Assembly: GCA_025559845.1 (NCBI GenBank)
Contig: CP048469.1
Coordinates: 1,550,001-1,614,000 of the forward strand
Origin: Agrobacterium tumefaciens
Lineage (GTDB): Bacteria; Pseudomonadota; Alphaproteobacteria; Rhizobiales; Rhizobiaceae
DNA: 64,000 nucleotides
Direction of reading: 5' to 3'
Shown here: positions 1 to 7,519 of the stretch, in pieces
Position numbering within the stretch: the first letter of the stretch is position 1
How the letters are laid out: every line of letters begins with the position of its first letter
Program-made: the position numbers and the translations under genes
Notes under the pieces: generated by a model
Told to the model about the DNA's origin: nothing
Seen by the model: only the letters and a program-made list of their open reading frames with translations
Database searches by the model: none

Positions 1-82
1 GATGATGGAAGGCAGCCTGTCGGTAGAACAGCAGTCAAAGATCACCGACGTTGCATCGCAGTGCACGGTGGAAGCGCAATAG
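1..82 (+). CDS. 3' end of a gene cut by the window edge
   Basis: An open frame runs from the left edge to a TAG at 80-82. Its last residues include GSLSVEQQSKITDVASQC. The pattern of an acidic or small start, EQ, a helix and a late Cys resembles the C-terminus of OsmC-like peroxiredoxin-related proteins, but only about 26 residues are visible. The product therefore cannot be named with confidence. It converges on the minus-strand MerR gene, with 32 bp between the two stop codons and no clear terminator in the gap. Confidence 0.3.
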   Translation, partial: MMEGSLSVEQQSKITDVASQCTVEAQ

Positions 83-114
83 CGCTTCCCGCCAACAGGT
101 AAATCGTCAGAAAA

Positions 115-501
115 TCAGGTGCCGACGCCGATTTCGGCCAGGCGCGTAAGGCAGGCTTCCTCGACATTGTCGAGCTCCGCCAAGGTTTCCTCGATGTCCT
201 TGCGCTTCTGGCGAAGGTCGGCACGCTTTTCGTCGACCTTCTTCATCAGAAGCTCAAGCTGACCCGATTCGCCCGGCGGCTCCTTGTAGACATGAATGAT
301 CTCACGGATTTCGGCGATCGTGAAACCGATACGGCGACCACGCAGGATTTCCTGAATGAGATGGCGATCTGCCGACCGGAACAGCCGGGTCCGACCACGG
401 CGCTCAGGATGAATGAGCCCCTCGTCCTCGTAAAATCTCAAGGTGCGAGTGGAAACGCCGAATTCGCGTGTCAGTTCGGTTATGCTATAATACTTGTTCA
501 C
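115..501 (-). CDS. MerR-family transcriptional regulator (LiuR-like)
   Basis: This is a 128-residue MerR-type DNA-binding protein. The N-terminal winged helix-turn-helix starts YYSITELTREFGVSTRTLRF and is followed by the wing motif YEDEGLIHPERRG. A long helix from about residue 75 to 115 (KVDEKRADLRQKRKDIEETL) would form the dimer coiled coil. No metal-binding cysteine cluster is present, so a metal sensor is unlikely. Helix 1 and the wing resemble the LiuR branch, which controls branched-chain acyl-CoA catabolism; that assignment is inference. The gene lies 76 bp downstream of mgtE but has its own promoter and a palindromic operator at 529-557, which suggests autoregulation. Confidence 0.85.
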   Translation of the reverse strand: MNKYYSITELTREFGVSTRTLRFYEDEGLIHPERRGRTRLFRSADRHLIQEILRGRRIGFTIAEIREIIHVYKEPPGESGQLELLMKKVDEKRADLRQKRKDIEETLAELDNVEEACLTRLAEIGVGT

Positions 502-528
502 GGGCCTATCCGATTCATAACCCGAGAA

Positions 529-557
529 TTATTATTTGACCTTAACGTAAAAGTCAA
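529..557 (-). promoter_or_regulatory. Promoter and palindromic operator of the MerR gene
   Basis: On the minus strand, TTGACT (-35, 557-552) and TAATAA (-10, 534-529) are separated by 17 bp. They overlap an inverted repeat with half-sites TTGAC and GTCAA flanking TTTTACGTTAAG (positions 536-557). A MerR-family protein normally binds such a dyad inside its promoter spacer. The -10 lies about 28 bp upstream of the start codon at 501. Binding by this particular protein is inferred. Confidence 0.65.
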
Positions 558-577
558 TTTTTTGCTTGCCCGGCACC

Positions 578-2005
578 CTACCCCGAAATGCCATACCACC
601 ATGTCGCGATGCCAAGGAAGGCAAAGAAGCCGACGATATCGGTAATCGCCGTCACGAACACGGCAGATGATACCGCGGGATCGGCCCCGAACTTGTCGAG
701 AACAAGCGGAATGAGAATGCCCGCCAGCGCCGCCGCCAGCATGTTGAGACACATGGCCGTGGCAATGATGCCGCCGATGTGGATATCCTGAAACCATATT
801 CCCGCCACCACGCCAATCGCAGTACCGAACAACATGCCGTTCAGGATGCCGACGCCCGCCTCACGGCGGATGATGCGCGCCGCATTGTGGATGTCGAGGC
901 TCTTGGTCGCCAGCGCCCGCACCGAAACCGTCATGGTCTGCGACCCGGCATTGCCGCCCATGCCGGCGACCGCAGGCATCAGGATGGCCAGCGCCACGAT
1001 CTGCTGGATTGTCGCATCGAACAGGCTGATCACCGATGCCGACAGGAAAGCGGTCACCAGATTGACGGCAAGCCACGGCACGCGTGACCGCGATGTGCTG
1101 GCAACGGAGTCGGAAAGTTCTTCGTCACCCACGCCGCCGAGGCGCAAAAGATCCTCCTCCGCCTCTTCCTGAATAACGTCGACCACGTCATCGATGGTCA
1201 GGACACCGACCAGCCTGCCGTTGTTATCCACGACAGCGGCTGAGAGAAGGTCGTACTGCTCGAAAAGCTGCGCGGCCTCTTCCTGGTCCATCTCGGCCGG
1301 AATCGAATGGTTCGTCTCGTGCATGATCGTTTCGACCTTCACCTGACGCTTGGCGCGCAGCACCCGGTCGAGGTCGAGAGCGCCAACCAGCTTGAAGGTC
1401 GGATCGATGACGAAAATCTGCGAAAAGGAATCCGGCAATTCCTCCTCTTCCCGCAAATAATCGATGGTCTGGCCGACGGTCCAGAACGGTGGCACAGCCA
1501 CGAATTCCGTCTGCATACGGCGACCGGCCGAGCTTTCCGGATAATCGAGCGCCCGCATGAGGCGAACACGCTCGGTAAAGGGAAGCTGCGAAAGAATATC
1601 CTCGCGGTCCTCGTCGTCGAGGTCCTCGAGAATGTAGACGGCGTCGTCCGAATCCAGTTCGCCGATACCGGCGGCAATCTGCTCGTTCGACATCTGGTCG
1701 ACGATATCGAGACGGATGCCCTCATCCACCTCCGTCAGCGCCGTCATGTCGAAGTCGGAACCAAGCAGGCGTACGAGCGCGTGGCGCTGTTCCGGCTGAA
1801 TGGATTCGATCAGGTCACCGAGTTCGGATTCATGCAGCTTGGCGACGTTGCGACGCAGGAAAAGCAGGTCGCGGTCGGCAATCGCCGCCCCCACCATGGC
1901 CAGAAAATCGGAACGGATAGACCCGTCTTCGGCATAGATATCGGAAGGCACGTCCACGGACTTGTCGTCTTCGGGCGCGAGAAGATCGTCGTCACGGTCT
2001 GTCAT
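578..2005 (-). CDS. mgtE: Magnesium transporter MgtE
   Basis: This is a full-length MgtE-type Mg2+ channel of 475 residues in the inner membrane. The acidic cytoplasmic MgtE_N domain covers about residues 30-150 (for example DLIESIQPEQRHALVRLLG). A CBS pair follows at about 150-270 (LDLDRVLRA, GVLTIDDVVDVIQEEAEEDLLRLGG). The C-terminal five-helix pore carries PAVAGMGGNAGSQT, the conserved pore-lining signature. The ATG at 2005 is chosen because a GGGGA ribosome site precedes it; a longer frame upstream to 2041 lacks one. The gene is divergent from the YdeP operon across a 334-bp gap. In this family the cytoplasmic domains gate the channel by sensing internal Mg2+. Confidence 0.95.
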   Translation of the reverse strand: MTDRDDDLLAPEDDKSVDVPSDIYAEDGSIRSDFLAMVGAAIADRDLLFLRRNVAKLHESELGDLIESIQPEQRHALVRLLGSDFDMTALTEVDEGIRLDIVDQMSNEQIAAGIGELDSDDAVYILEDLDDEDREDILSQLPFTERVRLMRALDYPESSAGRRMQTEFVAVPPFWTVGQTIDYLREEEELPDSFSQIFVIDPTFKLVGALDLDRVLRAKRQVKVETIMHETNHSIPAEMDQEEAAQLFEQYDLLSAAVVDNNGRLVGVLTIDDVVDVIQEEAEEDLLRLGGVGDEELSDSVASTSRSRVPWLAVNLVTAFLSASVISLFDATIQQIVALAILMPAVAGMGGNAGSQTMTVSVRALATKSLDIHNAARIIRREAGVGILNGMLFGTAIGVVAGIWFQDIHIGGIIATAMCLNMLAAALAGILIPLVLDKFGADPAVSSAVFVTAITDIVGFFAFLGIATWWYGISG

Positions 2006-2339
2006 CTTGCGTCCCCTTGTTTCTGAAATGCCGCAGTGCACGAATTGGCTGGAGAATGGCGTTTAAAAACTTATTGTCAACAACCGGATAGCTGCAAACC
2101 GGCAAGCACCGCCGCCACGACGAGAATGTTGCAAATTGCCCTCATGCGTGAGGGGTTTTCACATCAGACCGAACGCCGAACCGTCGCTTGCCGTTCCATG
2201 CGAACCGGAAAGATAAGCGTTGACATATACGTTCCCAGGGCGATTCTGGAACACTTGATCTCAGGCATATCGCCAGGAATCGACGTGCCCGGCACAGCCG
2301 CACGCAATCACAAGCAGACGTCAGGAAAGACGGACAGAA
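2006..2339. other. Gene-free divergent region between mgtE and the ydeP-like gene
   Basis: No convincing gene lies in these 334 bp. A TTGACA at 2220-2225 is followed 16-17 bp later by GATTCTG, a possible weak promoter reading toward the oxidoreductase gene. A small stem (CCCTCA/TGAGGG with a four-base loop, 2139-2154) followed by GTTTT might be a weak terminator or leader hairpin. I could not match the region to a known Mg2+ riboswitch by eye. Confidence 0.4.
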
Positions 2340-4646
2340 ATGAGCAAGACGGACTTTATCGGCAAGGCATCTTCGGCGGCAGGCGGCTGGGGCGCGCTCA
2401 AAAGCGTGGGCAAACGCCTGATGGAGTCAGGAGCCCCGATATCCGGTGCGCGAACGCTTCTTAAAGCCAACCAGCCCGATGGTTTCGACTGTCCCGGCTG
2501 CGCATGGGGCGACCCTGAACACGGTTCATCCTTCGAGTTTTGCGAAAACGGCGTCAAGGCCGTCGCCTGGGAAGCGACCGAAGCACGGGTACCGCCGGAC
2601 TTCTTTGTGCAGCACACCGTCTCAACCCTTGCACAATGGTCGGATTATGAGCTGGAAAAACAGGGCAGGCTCACCCATCCGATGCGTTACGACCGCAAGG
2701 CCGACAAATATCTTCCCGTATCCTGGGACGATGCCTTTGCCGAAATCGGCCGTATTCTCAACAGCCTCGACAGCCCCGACCGCGCCGAGTTCTATACCTC
2801 CGGCCGCGCCTCGAACGAGGCAGCCTTCCTCTATCAGCTCATGGTTCGCCTTTATGGCACGAACAATTTCCCTGACTGCTCCAACATGTGCCACGAAGCA
2901 AGCGGTGTGGGCCTGAAAGCCTCCATCGGCGTTGGCAAGGGCACCGTGCTGCTGGAGGATTTCGAGCAGGCCGACGCCATCTTCGTGATCGGCCAGAACC
3001 CCGGCACCAACCATCCACGCATGCTGGGTGACCTGCGCCGCGCCGCACTCAGAGGCGCAAAGATCGTCGTGCTCAACCCGATCAGAGAAAAGGGACTGGA
3101 GCGTTTCGCCGATCCGCAGGACAAGGTCGAGATGATGACCGGCGGCAACACGAAAATTGCCACCAATTATTACCAGCCGAAGCAAGGTGGCGACATGGCC
3201 GCCATTCGCGGCATGAGCAAAGCGGTCTTTGCCGCCAACGATGCCGCAAAAGCGGCCGGTGAACCCGCCATCATCGACCATGACTTCCTCGCCGATCACG
3301 CGGTCGAATTCGAAGCCTACCGCGCTGCCGTCGATGCGACGAGCTGGGACGACATTCTCGACCAGTCCGGGCTGACGCGCACCGAGATCGACGAAGCCGC
3401 CAGCATCTATATGCAGGCCAATGCGGTGATCGCCACATGGGCCATGGGCATCACGCAGCACAAGCATTCGGTGATCACCGTTCGGGAAATCGCCAATTTC
3501 ATGCTGTTGTGTGGCAATGTCGGTCGTCCCGGCGCCGGTCTATGCCCCGTGCGCGGCCATTCCAACGTCCAGGGCGACCGCACCGTCGGCATTGACGAGA
3601 AGGCGCCGCCTGCCCTCCTCGACGCGCTGGAAAAGGAACTGGGCGTGCCTATGCCGCGCAAGCGCGGCCACAACACCGTGGAAGCCATTGCCGCCATGCT
3701 GGACGGAACGGCCGAAACCTTCATCGCGCTCGGCGGCAACTTCCTGCGGGCCACCCCGGACAGCCCGTTGATCATCGATGCCTTCAGAAAACAGAAGCTG
3801 ACGGTCAACATCGCCACCAAGCTCAACCACTCGCACCTGGTGCCGGGTGAAACATCCTACATTCTGCCCTGCCTTGGACGCACGGAAATCGACCGCAACT
3901 CGAAAGGCCGCGCACAGATCGTTACAGTCGAGGATTCCATGAGCATGGTGCACGGTTCGGGCGGCATCAATCCAGCCGCATCGGAAGACCTGCGTTCGGA
4001 AGTGGCAATCGTTGCCGGCATCGCCGCAGCCACGCTCGGTAATGCCCGCGTCGACTGGCAGGCGATGGCGGATGATTACGACCTCATTCGCGACATGATC
4101 GAGCGTGTCATTCCGGGCTTTGACAATTTCAACGAACGCGTTCGCGTGCCGCGTGGCTTCCATCTGCGCAATGCCGCCGCCGAGCGGGAATGGAACACTC
4201 CGGCCGGAAAAGCGACCTTCTATACGGGCGAACTTCCCGCAAAGACCGAGCACCAGCAGGCGCTAGGCGATGACAATCTGTTCGTGCTGCAGACATTCCG
4301 CAGCCACGACCAGTACAACACGACGATCTACGGCATGGATGACCGCTATCGCGGCGTCTATGGCGAGCGCCACGTCATTTTCATGAACCCGAAGGACATG
4401 GAGGCGCTGGGCGCCCATTCGCGCCAGCGCGTCGATGTCATCGGCCAGTATACCGATGGCCGTGAGCGCATCGCCGAAAACTTCCGTCTCGTGCCCTATA
4501 ACATTCCACGCGGCAGCATCGGCGGTTATTACCCCGAACTCAACGTGCTCGTACCCCTGAGCAGCTATGGCGACGGCAGCTTCACCCCGACGTCTAAATC
4601 CGTCCTGGTGACCATCAAGCTGCGCGCCGGTTCCGAGGCGGCATGA
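2340..4646 (+). CDS. FdhF/YdeP-family molybdopterin oxidoreductase
   Basis: This 768-residue protein belongs to the molybdopterin oxidoreductase superfamily, most like the YdeP branch of formate dehydrogenase alpha-like proteins. The N-terminus has an incomplete iron-sulfur type cysteine set (DCPGCAWG, then FEFC at about residue 68). The segment CSNMCHEASGVGL aligns with the formate dehydrogenase H site RVCHGPSVAGL, so Cys is the probable Mo ligand in place of selenocysteine. The Mo-bisMGD binding region follows (VIGQNPGTNHPRM), and a C-terminal dinucleotide-binding domain holds SHDQYNTTIYGMDDRY. The true substrate of YdeP proteins is not established, so formate oxidation should not be assumed. 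The gene overlaps the next by 4 bp (ATGA) and heads a three-gene operon. Confidence 0.88.
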   Translation: MSKTDFIGKASSAAGGWGALKSVGKRLMESGAPISGARTLLKANQPDGFDCPGCAWGDPEHGSSFEFCENGVKAVAWEATEARVPPDFFVQHTVSTLAQWSDYELEKQGRLTHPMRYDRKADKYLPVSWDDAFAEIGRILNSLDSPDRAEFYTSGRASNEAAFLYQLMVRLYGTNNFPDCSNMCHEASGVGLKASIGVGKGTVLLEDFEQADAIFVIGQNPGTNHPRMLGDLRRAALRGAKIVVLNPIREKGLERFADPQDKVEMMTGGNTKIATNYYQPKQGGDMAAIRGMSKAVFAANDAAKAAGEPAIIDHDFLADHAVEFEAYRAAVDATSWDDILDQSGLTRTEIDEAASIYMQANAVIATWAMGITQHKHSVITVREIANFMLLCGNVGRPGAGLCPVRGHSNVQGDRTVGIDEKAPPALLDALEKELGVPMPRKRGHNTVEAIAAMLDGTAETFIALGGNFLRATPDSPLIIDAFRKQKLTVNIATKLNHSHLVPGETSYILPCLGRTEIDRNSKGRAQIVTVEDSMSMVHGSGGINPAASEDLRSEVAIVAGIAAATLGNARVDWQAMADDYDLIRDMIERVIPGFDNFNERVRVPRGFHLRNAAAEREWNTPAGKATFYTGELPAKTEHQQALGDDNLFVLQTFRSHDQYNTTIYGMDDRYRGVYGERHVIFMNPKDMEALGAHSRQRVDVIGQYTDGRERIAENFRLVPYNIPRGSIGGYYPELNVLVPLSSYGDGSFTPTSKSVLVTIKLRAGSEAA

Positions 4647-4948
4647 GCGATGACGATCACGCCGCAGCCGCATTCCTGGCTGCGGTCGACAGGCTCGTGC
4701 ATCTGGCCTCGCCTGATATCAGTGCCACAGCCGCCGCCACGCTGCTCGCCATCCATCTTGGCCTTGCCACGGACAGCCGCAGCATTTCCAAACGGCTGGG
4801 GCTTGCCCATGCGCTTGTTCTGAGAGAGATAGCAGCCGCGTCTCCCCGCTACATCAGAACGGTAAAACGCGACAGTCGAACGCAAAGAACCTGGTTGGAA
4901 TTGACCGACGACGGCAGAGACCTTGCCCAATCGTCGGTTTCGACCTGA
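4643..4948 (+). CDS. Small winged-helix-like protein in the ydeP operon
   Basis: This is a 101-residue soluble protein whose start overlaps the stop of the oxidoreductase gene (ATGA), a sign of translational coupling. The N-terminal half is helical and alanine-rich. The C-terminal half (SRSISKRLGLAHALVLREI, then a strand-like RTWLELTDDGRDLA) looks like a MarR or Lrp-type winged helix with the TDDGRDL ending typical of MarR proteins. I do not recognise a named family. Given the coupling, it could be a local regulator or an accessory protein of the molybdoenzyme. Confidence 0.75.
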   Translation: MSDDDHAAAAFLAAVDRLVHLASPDISATAAATLLAIHLGLATDSRSISKRLGLAHALVLREIAAASPRYIRTVKRDSRTQRTWLELTDDGRDLAQSSVST

Positions 4949-4967
4949 CAACGAACGGAGACACGTC

Positions 4968-5459
4968 TTGGCGATCCGGCCGATTCTTTCCTACCCGCAT
5001 CCGGGATTGTCCGAAATCTGCGCGCCCGTTGCGGTTTTCGACGACACCGTGACAACACTGGTCGATGACCTGACCGATACCATGCGGGCCGCCCCCGGCG
5101 TCGGCATCACCGCCGCCCATATCGGCGTCAGACAGCGAGTTTTCGTGCTGGAACTGACGCCGGGAACGGTGCTGACCTATATCAACCCTGAAATCACCGG
5201 GCTTTCGTCCGAGATCATGCGCCACGTCGAAGGCAGCGTGTCGATGCCTGGATTCACGGACGAGGTGGAGCGCCCCGCCACGGTGACGCTGCGCTATCAG
5301 GATGTGACGGGAAAGATGCATGAGGAAACCGCCACAGGTTTCCACGCGATCTGCATCCAGCACGAAATCGACCAGCTTGACGGCATGTTCTGGCTGAAGC
5401 GCCTGTCGAAGCTGAAGCGCGACCGCCTCATCAAGAAATGGGACAAGTCCCGCAAGTAA
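4968..5459 (+). CDS. Peptide deformylase-like protein with altered active site
   Basis: The fold and motif order are those of peptide deformylase (163 residues): start AIRPILSYPHPGL, motif I GVGITAAH, motif II EGSVSMPG, motif III HEIDQLDG. Active enzymes have GxGxAAxQ, EGCxS and HExDH. Here the motif I Gln is His, the metal-binding Cys of motif II is Ser and the second metal-binding His of motif III is Gln; the catalytic Glu is kept. Normal Fe/Zn deformylase chemistry is therefore doubtful. The TTG start at 4968 is chosen because GGAG sits 7 bases upstream and the protein then begins as deformylases do. It is third in the YdeP operon, 19 bp after the small winged-helix-like gene, and ends 2 bp from the convergent osmC-like gene. 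Confidence 0.85.
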   Translation: MAIRPILSYPHPGLSEICAPVAVFDDTVTTLVDDLTDTMRAAPGVGITAAHIGVRQRVFVLELTPGTVLTYINPEITGLSSEIMRHVEGSVSMPGFTDEVERPATVTLRYQDVTGKMHEETATGFHAICIQHEIDQLDGMFWLKRLSKLKRDRLIKKWDKSRK

Positions 5460-5461
5460 TC

Positions 5462-5887
5462 CTAGCGGTCATTCGCGAGTACAATATCCACCTCACCCTT
5501 CAGCGTGTTGCTGACGGTGCAGATTTCCTCGGCCTTGTGAGCGATCGCATGACGCGTCTCGGCATCGTAATCACCCGCGATATCGATCGAGACGTCGAAG
5601 CGGATGATGCGGTACGGCTCCGTCTCAGATTTTTCGCCGGAGACGCTGACCGAGACGTTTTCGAACCGGTCGAGCACGCCCATCTGGCTTGCAGCAATTC
5701 TGGCGCTCAGCGCCAGGCAGGCGGCCAGCGATGCGTACATCAGATCCAGAGGATTGTAGCCGGGCTCCGAGGCGCCCGTAACCACGGTGAGGCCACCGCC
5801 TGTTGCCGATTCGAGAATTGGGTGGCCAAGGCGATTGAGATTCGCTGTAGCGCCCGTTGGCCTTTTCTTCACTTTGAACTGATTCAC
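5462..5887 (-). CDS. OsmC-family protein
   Basis: This 141-residue protein has the OsmC/Ohr fold pattern. It contains a central helix with GYNPLDLMYASLAACLALSA, in which PLDL...LAAC carries the conserved helix cysteine, followed by the beta strand region VSVSVSGEKSE and a C-terminal helix with AEEICTVSNTL that supplies the second cysteine. OsmC-family members reduce organic hydroperoxides with this cysteine pair. Which sub-branch this belongs to is uncertain, because YhfA-like proteins share the motif. It is monocistronic and converges on the deformylase-like gene with only 2 bp between stop codons, so its transcripts probably read into each other. Confidence 0.85.
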   Translation of the reverse strand: MNQFKVKKRPTGATANLNRLGHPILESATGGGLTVVTGASEPGYNPLDLMYASLAACLALSARIAASQMGVLDRFENVSVSVSGEKSETEPYRIIRFDVSIDIAGDYDAETRHAIAHKAEEICTVSNTLKGEVDIVLANDR

Positions 5888-5916
5888 GCGACTACCTCGT
5901 TTTCAATAAATGCCGT

Positions 5917-5941
5917 GGAACCAAATTAATTGTGCGCAGTT
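5917..5941 (+). promoter_or_regulatory. EcfG-type general stress promoter
   Basis: GGAAC (5917-5921), a 16-bp spacer and AGTT (5938-5941) match the alphaproteobacterial EcfG sigma factor consensus GGAAC-N16/17-cGTT closely. Transcription would begin near 5950, giving a leader of about 45 bases to the ATG at 5996. The match was read by eye; no transcript data are available. Confidence 0.55.
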
Positions 5942-5995
5942 ATTCACGCAACGGTGAACGACCGTTTAAGTGGTTGAAAAAGGGAGCTGAACCAT

Positions 5996-6163
5996 ATGGT
6001 TACGTCAACGCTCATCAGTATTCTGATTACCTTTCTGGTAATCGTTCTTGTCCTGTGGCTGATCGCTCGCCTGCCCGTCGGCGGCGGCGCAAAGCAGATC
6101 GCACAGATTATCGTGATTATTATCGGCATCATTTCGCTTCTGAAATATCTCGCCGTCTTCTAA
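5996..6163 (+). CDS. Small membrane protein, Thivi_2564-like
   Basis: This 55-residue protein starts at an ATG preceded by AGGGAG eight bases upstream. It has two hydrophobic helices (ILITFLVIVLVLWLIA and QIIVIIIGIISLLKYLAVF) joined by a short glycine-rich turn RLPVGGGAK. This layout fits the small Thivi_2564-type membrane proteins, whose function is not known. It sits behind the EcfG-type promoter at 5917 and is closed by a strong terminator at 6192, so it is its own transcription unit and probably a general stress gene. Confidence 0.8.
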   Translation: MVTSTLISILITFLVIVLVLWLIARLPVGGGAKQIAQIIVIIIGIISLLKYLAVF

Positions 6164-6191
6164 TACGCCTATCGATTGCCCCAAAAGAACT

Positions 6192-6216
6192 AAGGCGGCC
6201 ATGTGCCGCCTTTTTT
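6192..6216 (+). terminator. Intrinsic terminator after the small membrane protein
   Basis: A perfect 8-bp stem AAGGCGGC/GCCGCCTT with loop CATGT is followed by a run of T. It lies 28 bp after the stop codon at 6163 and just before the convergent PAS gene. Confidence 0.85.
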
Positions 6217-6226
6217 CGGGTTCGGA

Positions 6227-6631
6227 TCAGGCCAAAGCCCGTGGTCGCTTGACCGTAATGTCTCTCACGGCGCCAAGCCCGAGAAACGGCGCATTATCGG
6301 CATCGAAGATCGCCCTGCCCTTGGCCGTAATTAACCGGAACGATCCGTCAGGCAGCCAGACCTTGTAGCGTTGATTGAAAAATACACCGGTCGTGATGCT
6401 GTCCATGATTGCCTGCGCAACCCGATCCCGCATCTCGATATCGATCCGTTCGAGGATTTCCTCGATCGTTACCCCCTGCGCGCCCGTATCTGCGGAGAAG
6501 CCGTGACACTCCGCCGTGACCGCGTCCATGATGAGCCTGTTATCGGCAATACTCCACATGTAGTAGCCGAGCTCATCGTCCGAATTCGCGTTGTCCCCCA
6601 ACAAGATCGCCCCCAGACGTATTTTTGACAA
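6227..6631 (-). CDS. Single PAS-domain protein
   Basis: This 134-residue protein is almost entirely one PAS fold of the PAS_3 kind: YYMWSIADNRLIMDAVTAECHGFSADTGAQGVT, then FFNQRYKVWLPDGSFRLITAKGRAIFDADNAPFLGLGAVRDIT read as its late strands. There is no attached kinase, GGDEF or methyl-accepting domain. The furthest start in frame is a TTG at 6631, because a TAG lies two codons upstream. No good ribosome site precedes it, and an internal ATG (residue 25) is the alternative. It could act as a stand-alone sensor or adaptor. Ligand unknown. Confidence 0.7.
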   Translation of the reverse strand: MSKIRLGAILLGDNANSDDELGYYMWSIADNRLIMDAVTAECHGFSADTGAQGVTIEEILERIDIEMRDRVAQAIMDSITTGVFFNQRYKVWLPDGSFRLITAKGRAIFDADNAPFLGLGAVRDITVKRPRALA

Positions 6632-6837
6632 AAGCTAACATTCAACCCATTACATTCCACCCCTTGCTTTATGGGGGTTACTGCGAAGTAACTCGTCCTA
6701 AAACGAGTAATCCACCGAAATCTGTTGGGGTGACCTGCCGATAAGTGAATGTGCCAGCAAAGTTTTTGTTGCACGAACGTCGAAAATCTCTTCTACGGCT
6801 ACTACATCTCCTGCGGGAAACCATCAAGGAGACGACA

Positions 6838-7029
6838 ATGCTGAAAACCGCTCTTGTTATCGGACTGATGTCCGCGAGCGCGCTGCTGGCCGGATGCCAG
6901 ACCTGGGAAAGCCCTTACCGCGGAACACAATGGCGCATGGACCAGGTGATGGACGGCGATCCTTACCGCGTTGGTGACGGAAACCACCAGCAAAACGGCA
7001 CGGCTTCGAACGCCATCATTCGCCGCTGA
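6838..7029 (+). CDS. Small lipoprotein
   Basis: This 63-residue protein starts at the ATG at 6838, which follows AAGGAG seven bases upstream. The N-terminus is a lipoprotein signal (MLKTALVIGLMSASALLAGC) with lipobox LAGC, so the mature protein would be anchored through that cysteine. The short mature part (WESPYRGTQWRMDQVMDGDPYRV) is polar and aromatic, without a domain I recognise. It is transcribed alone, in the opposite direction to the PAS gene across a 206-bp gap. Confidence 0.75.
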   Translation: MLKTALVIGLMSASALLAGCQTWESPYRGTQWRMDQVMDGDPYRVGDGNHQQNGTASNAIIRR

Positions 7030-7218
7030 GAAACGACAGATCGCGCGCCCTCTCGACCGGATATGAGGGCGCGATGATGCCCCCGAAAACAACGGGAAAA
7101 AACGGCAGCAATCTGGAGAATTGGTCGCGCACGACATGACGGCCAGCACCAAAATACGCCGTCAAACGTATTGAAGCAAAATCTGAGAGCACGCGGGGAA
7201 CTGTCTGATAGAAAAAGA

Positions 7219-7242
7219 AAAACCCGCCGAAGCGGGTTTTCT
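7219..7242 (-). terminator. Terminator of the tRNA-Leu gene
   Basis: On the minus strand a 7-bp stem AACCCGC/GCGGGTT closes a UUCG tetraloop and runs into TTTC. It begins just after the encoded CCA end of the tRNA. Confidence 0.85.
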
Positions 7243-7244
7243 TT

Positions 7245-7329
7245 TGGTGCGGTCGAGAAGACTCGAACTTCCACGGGTTGCCCCACAGCGACCTCAACGC
7301 TGCGCGTCTACCAATTCCGCCACGACCGC
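7245..7329 (-). tRNA. tRNA-Leu (anticodon GAG)
   Basis: This is an 85-base gene read on the minus strand. The acceptor stem GCGGTCG/CGACCGC is perfect and is followed by A and an encoded CCA. The D arm contains GGCGGAATTGGTAGACG, the typical leucine D loop. The anticodon stem CAGCG/CGCTG encloses TTGAGGT, giving anticodon GAG, which reads CTC and CTT codons. A long variable arm (GTGGGGCAACCCGT) confirms a class II tRNA, and the T arm carries GTTCGAGTC. It is transcribed alone, with its own terminator. Confidence 0.95.
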
Positions 7330-7519
7330 ATCGTGGTAGGTGTCAACTTGCGCCGACGGGGGGTCATGTAGCAAAAGGATTTTGGGTGCACAAGAGCGTC
7401 GTGACAGTTTTTTGAAATTAAAAATCAACAACACCCTTCCTATATCCAAGAAGCCCGCAAATGCAGGGGTTGCCGCCTGATCGTCATTTTGCGAGAAGGC
7501 TGTGGAAAGGACATTTTTC

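Noticed and set aside
2139..2159. Small hairpin followed by GTTTT as a Mg2+ riboswitch or terminator
   Set aside because: The stem is only six pairs, and I could not find the further helices of a known Mg2+-sensing leader, nor does it point towards mgtE.
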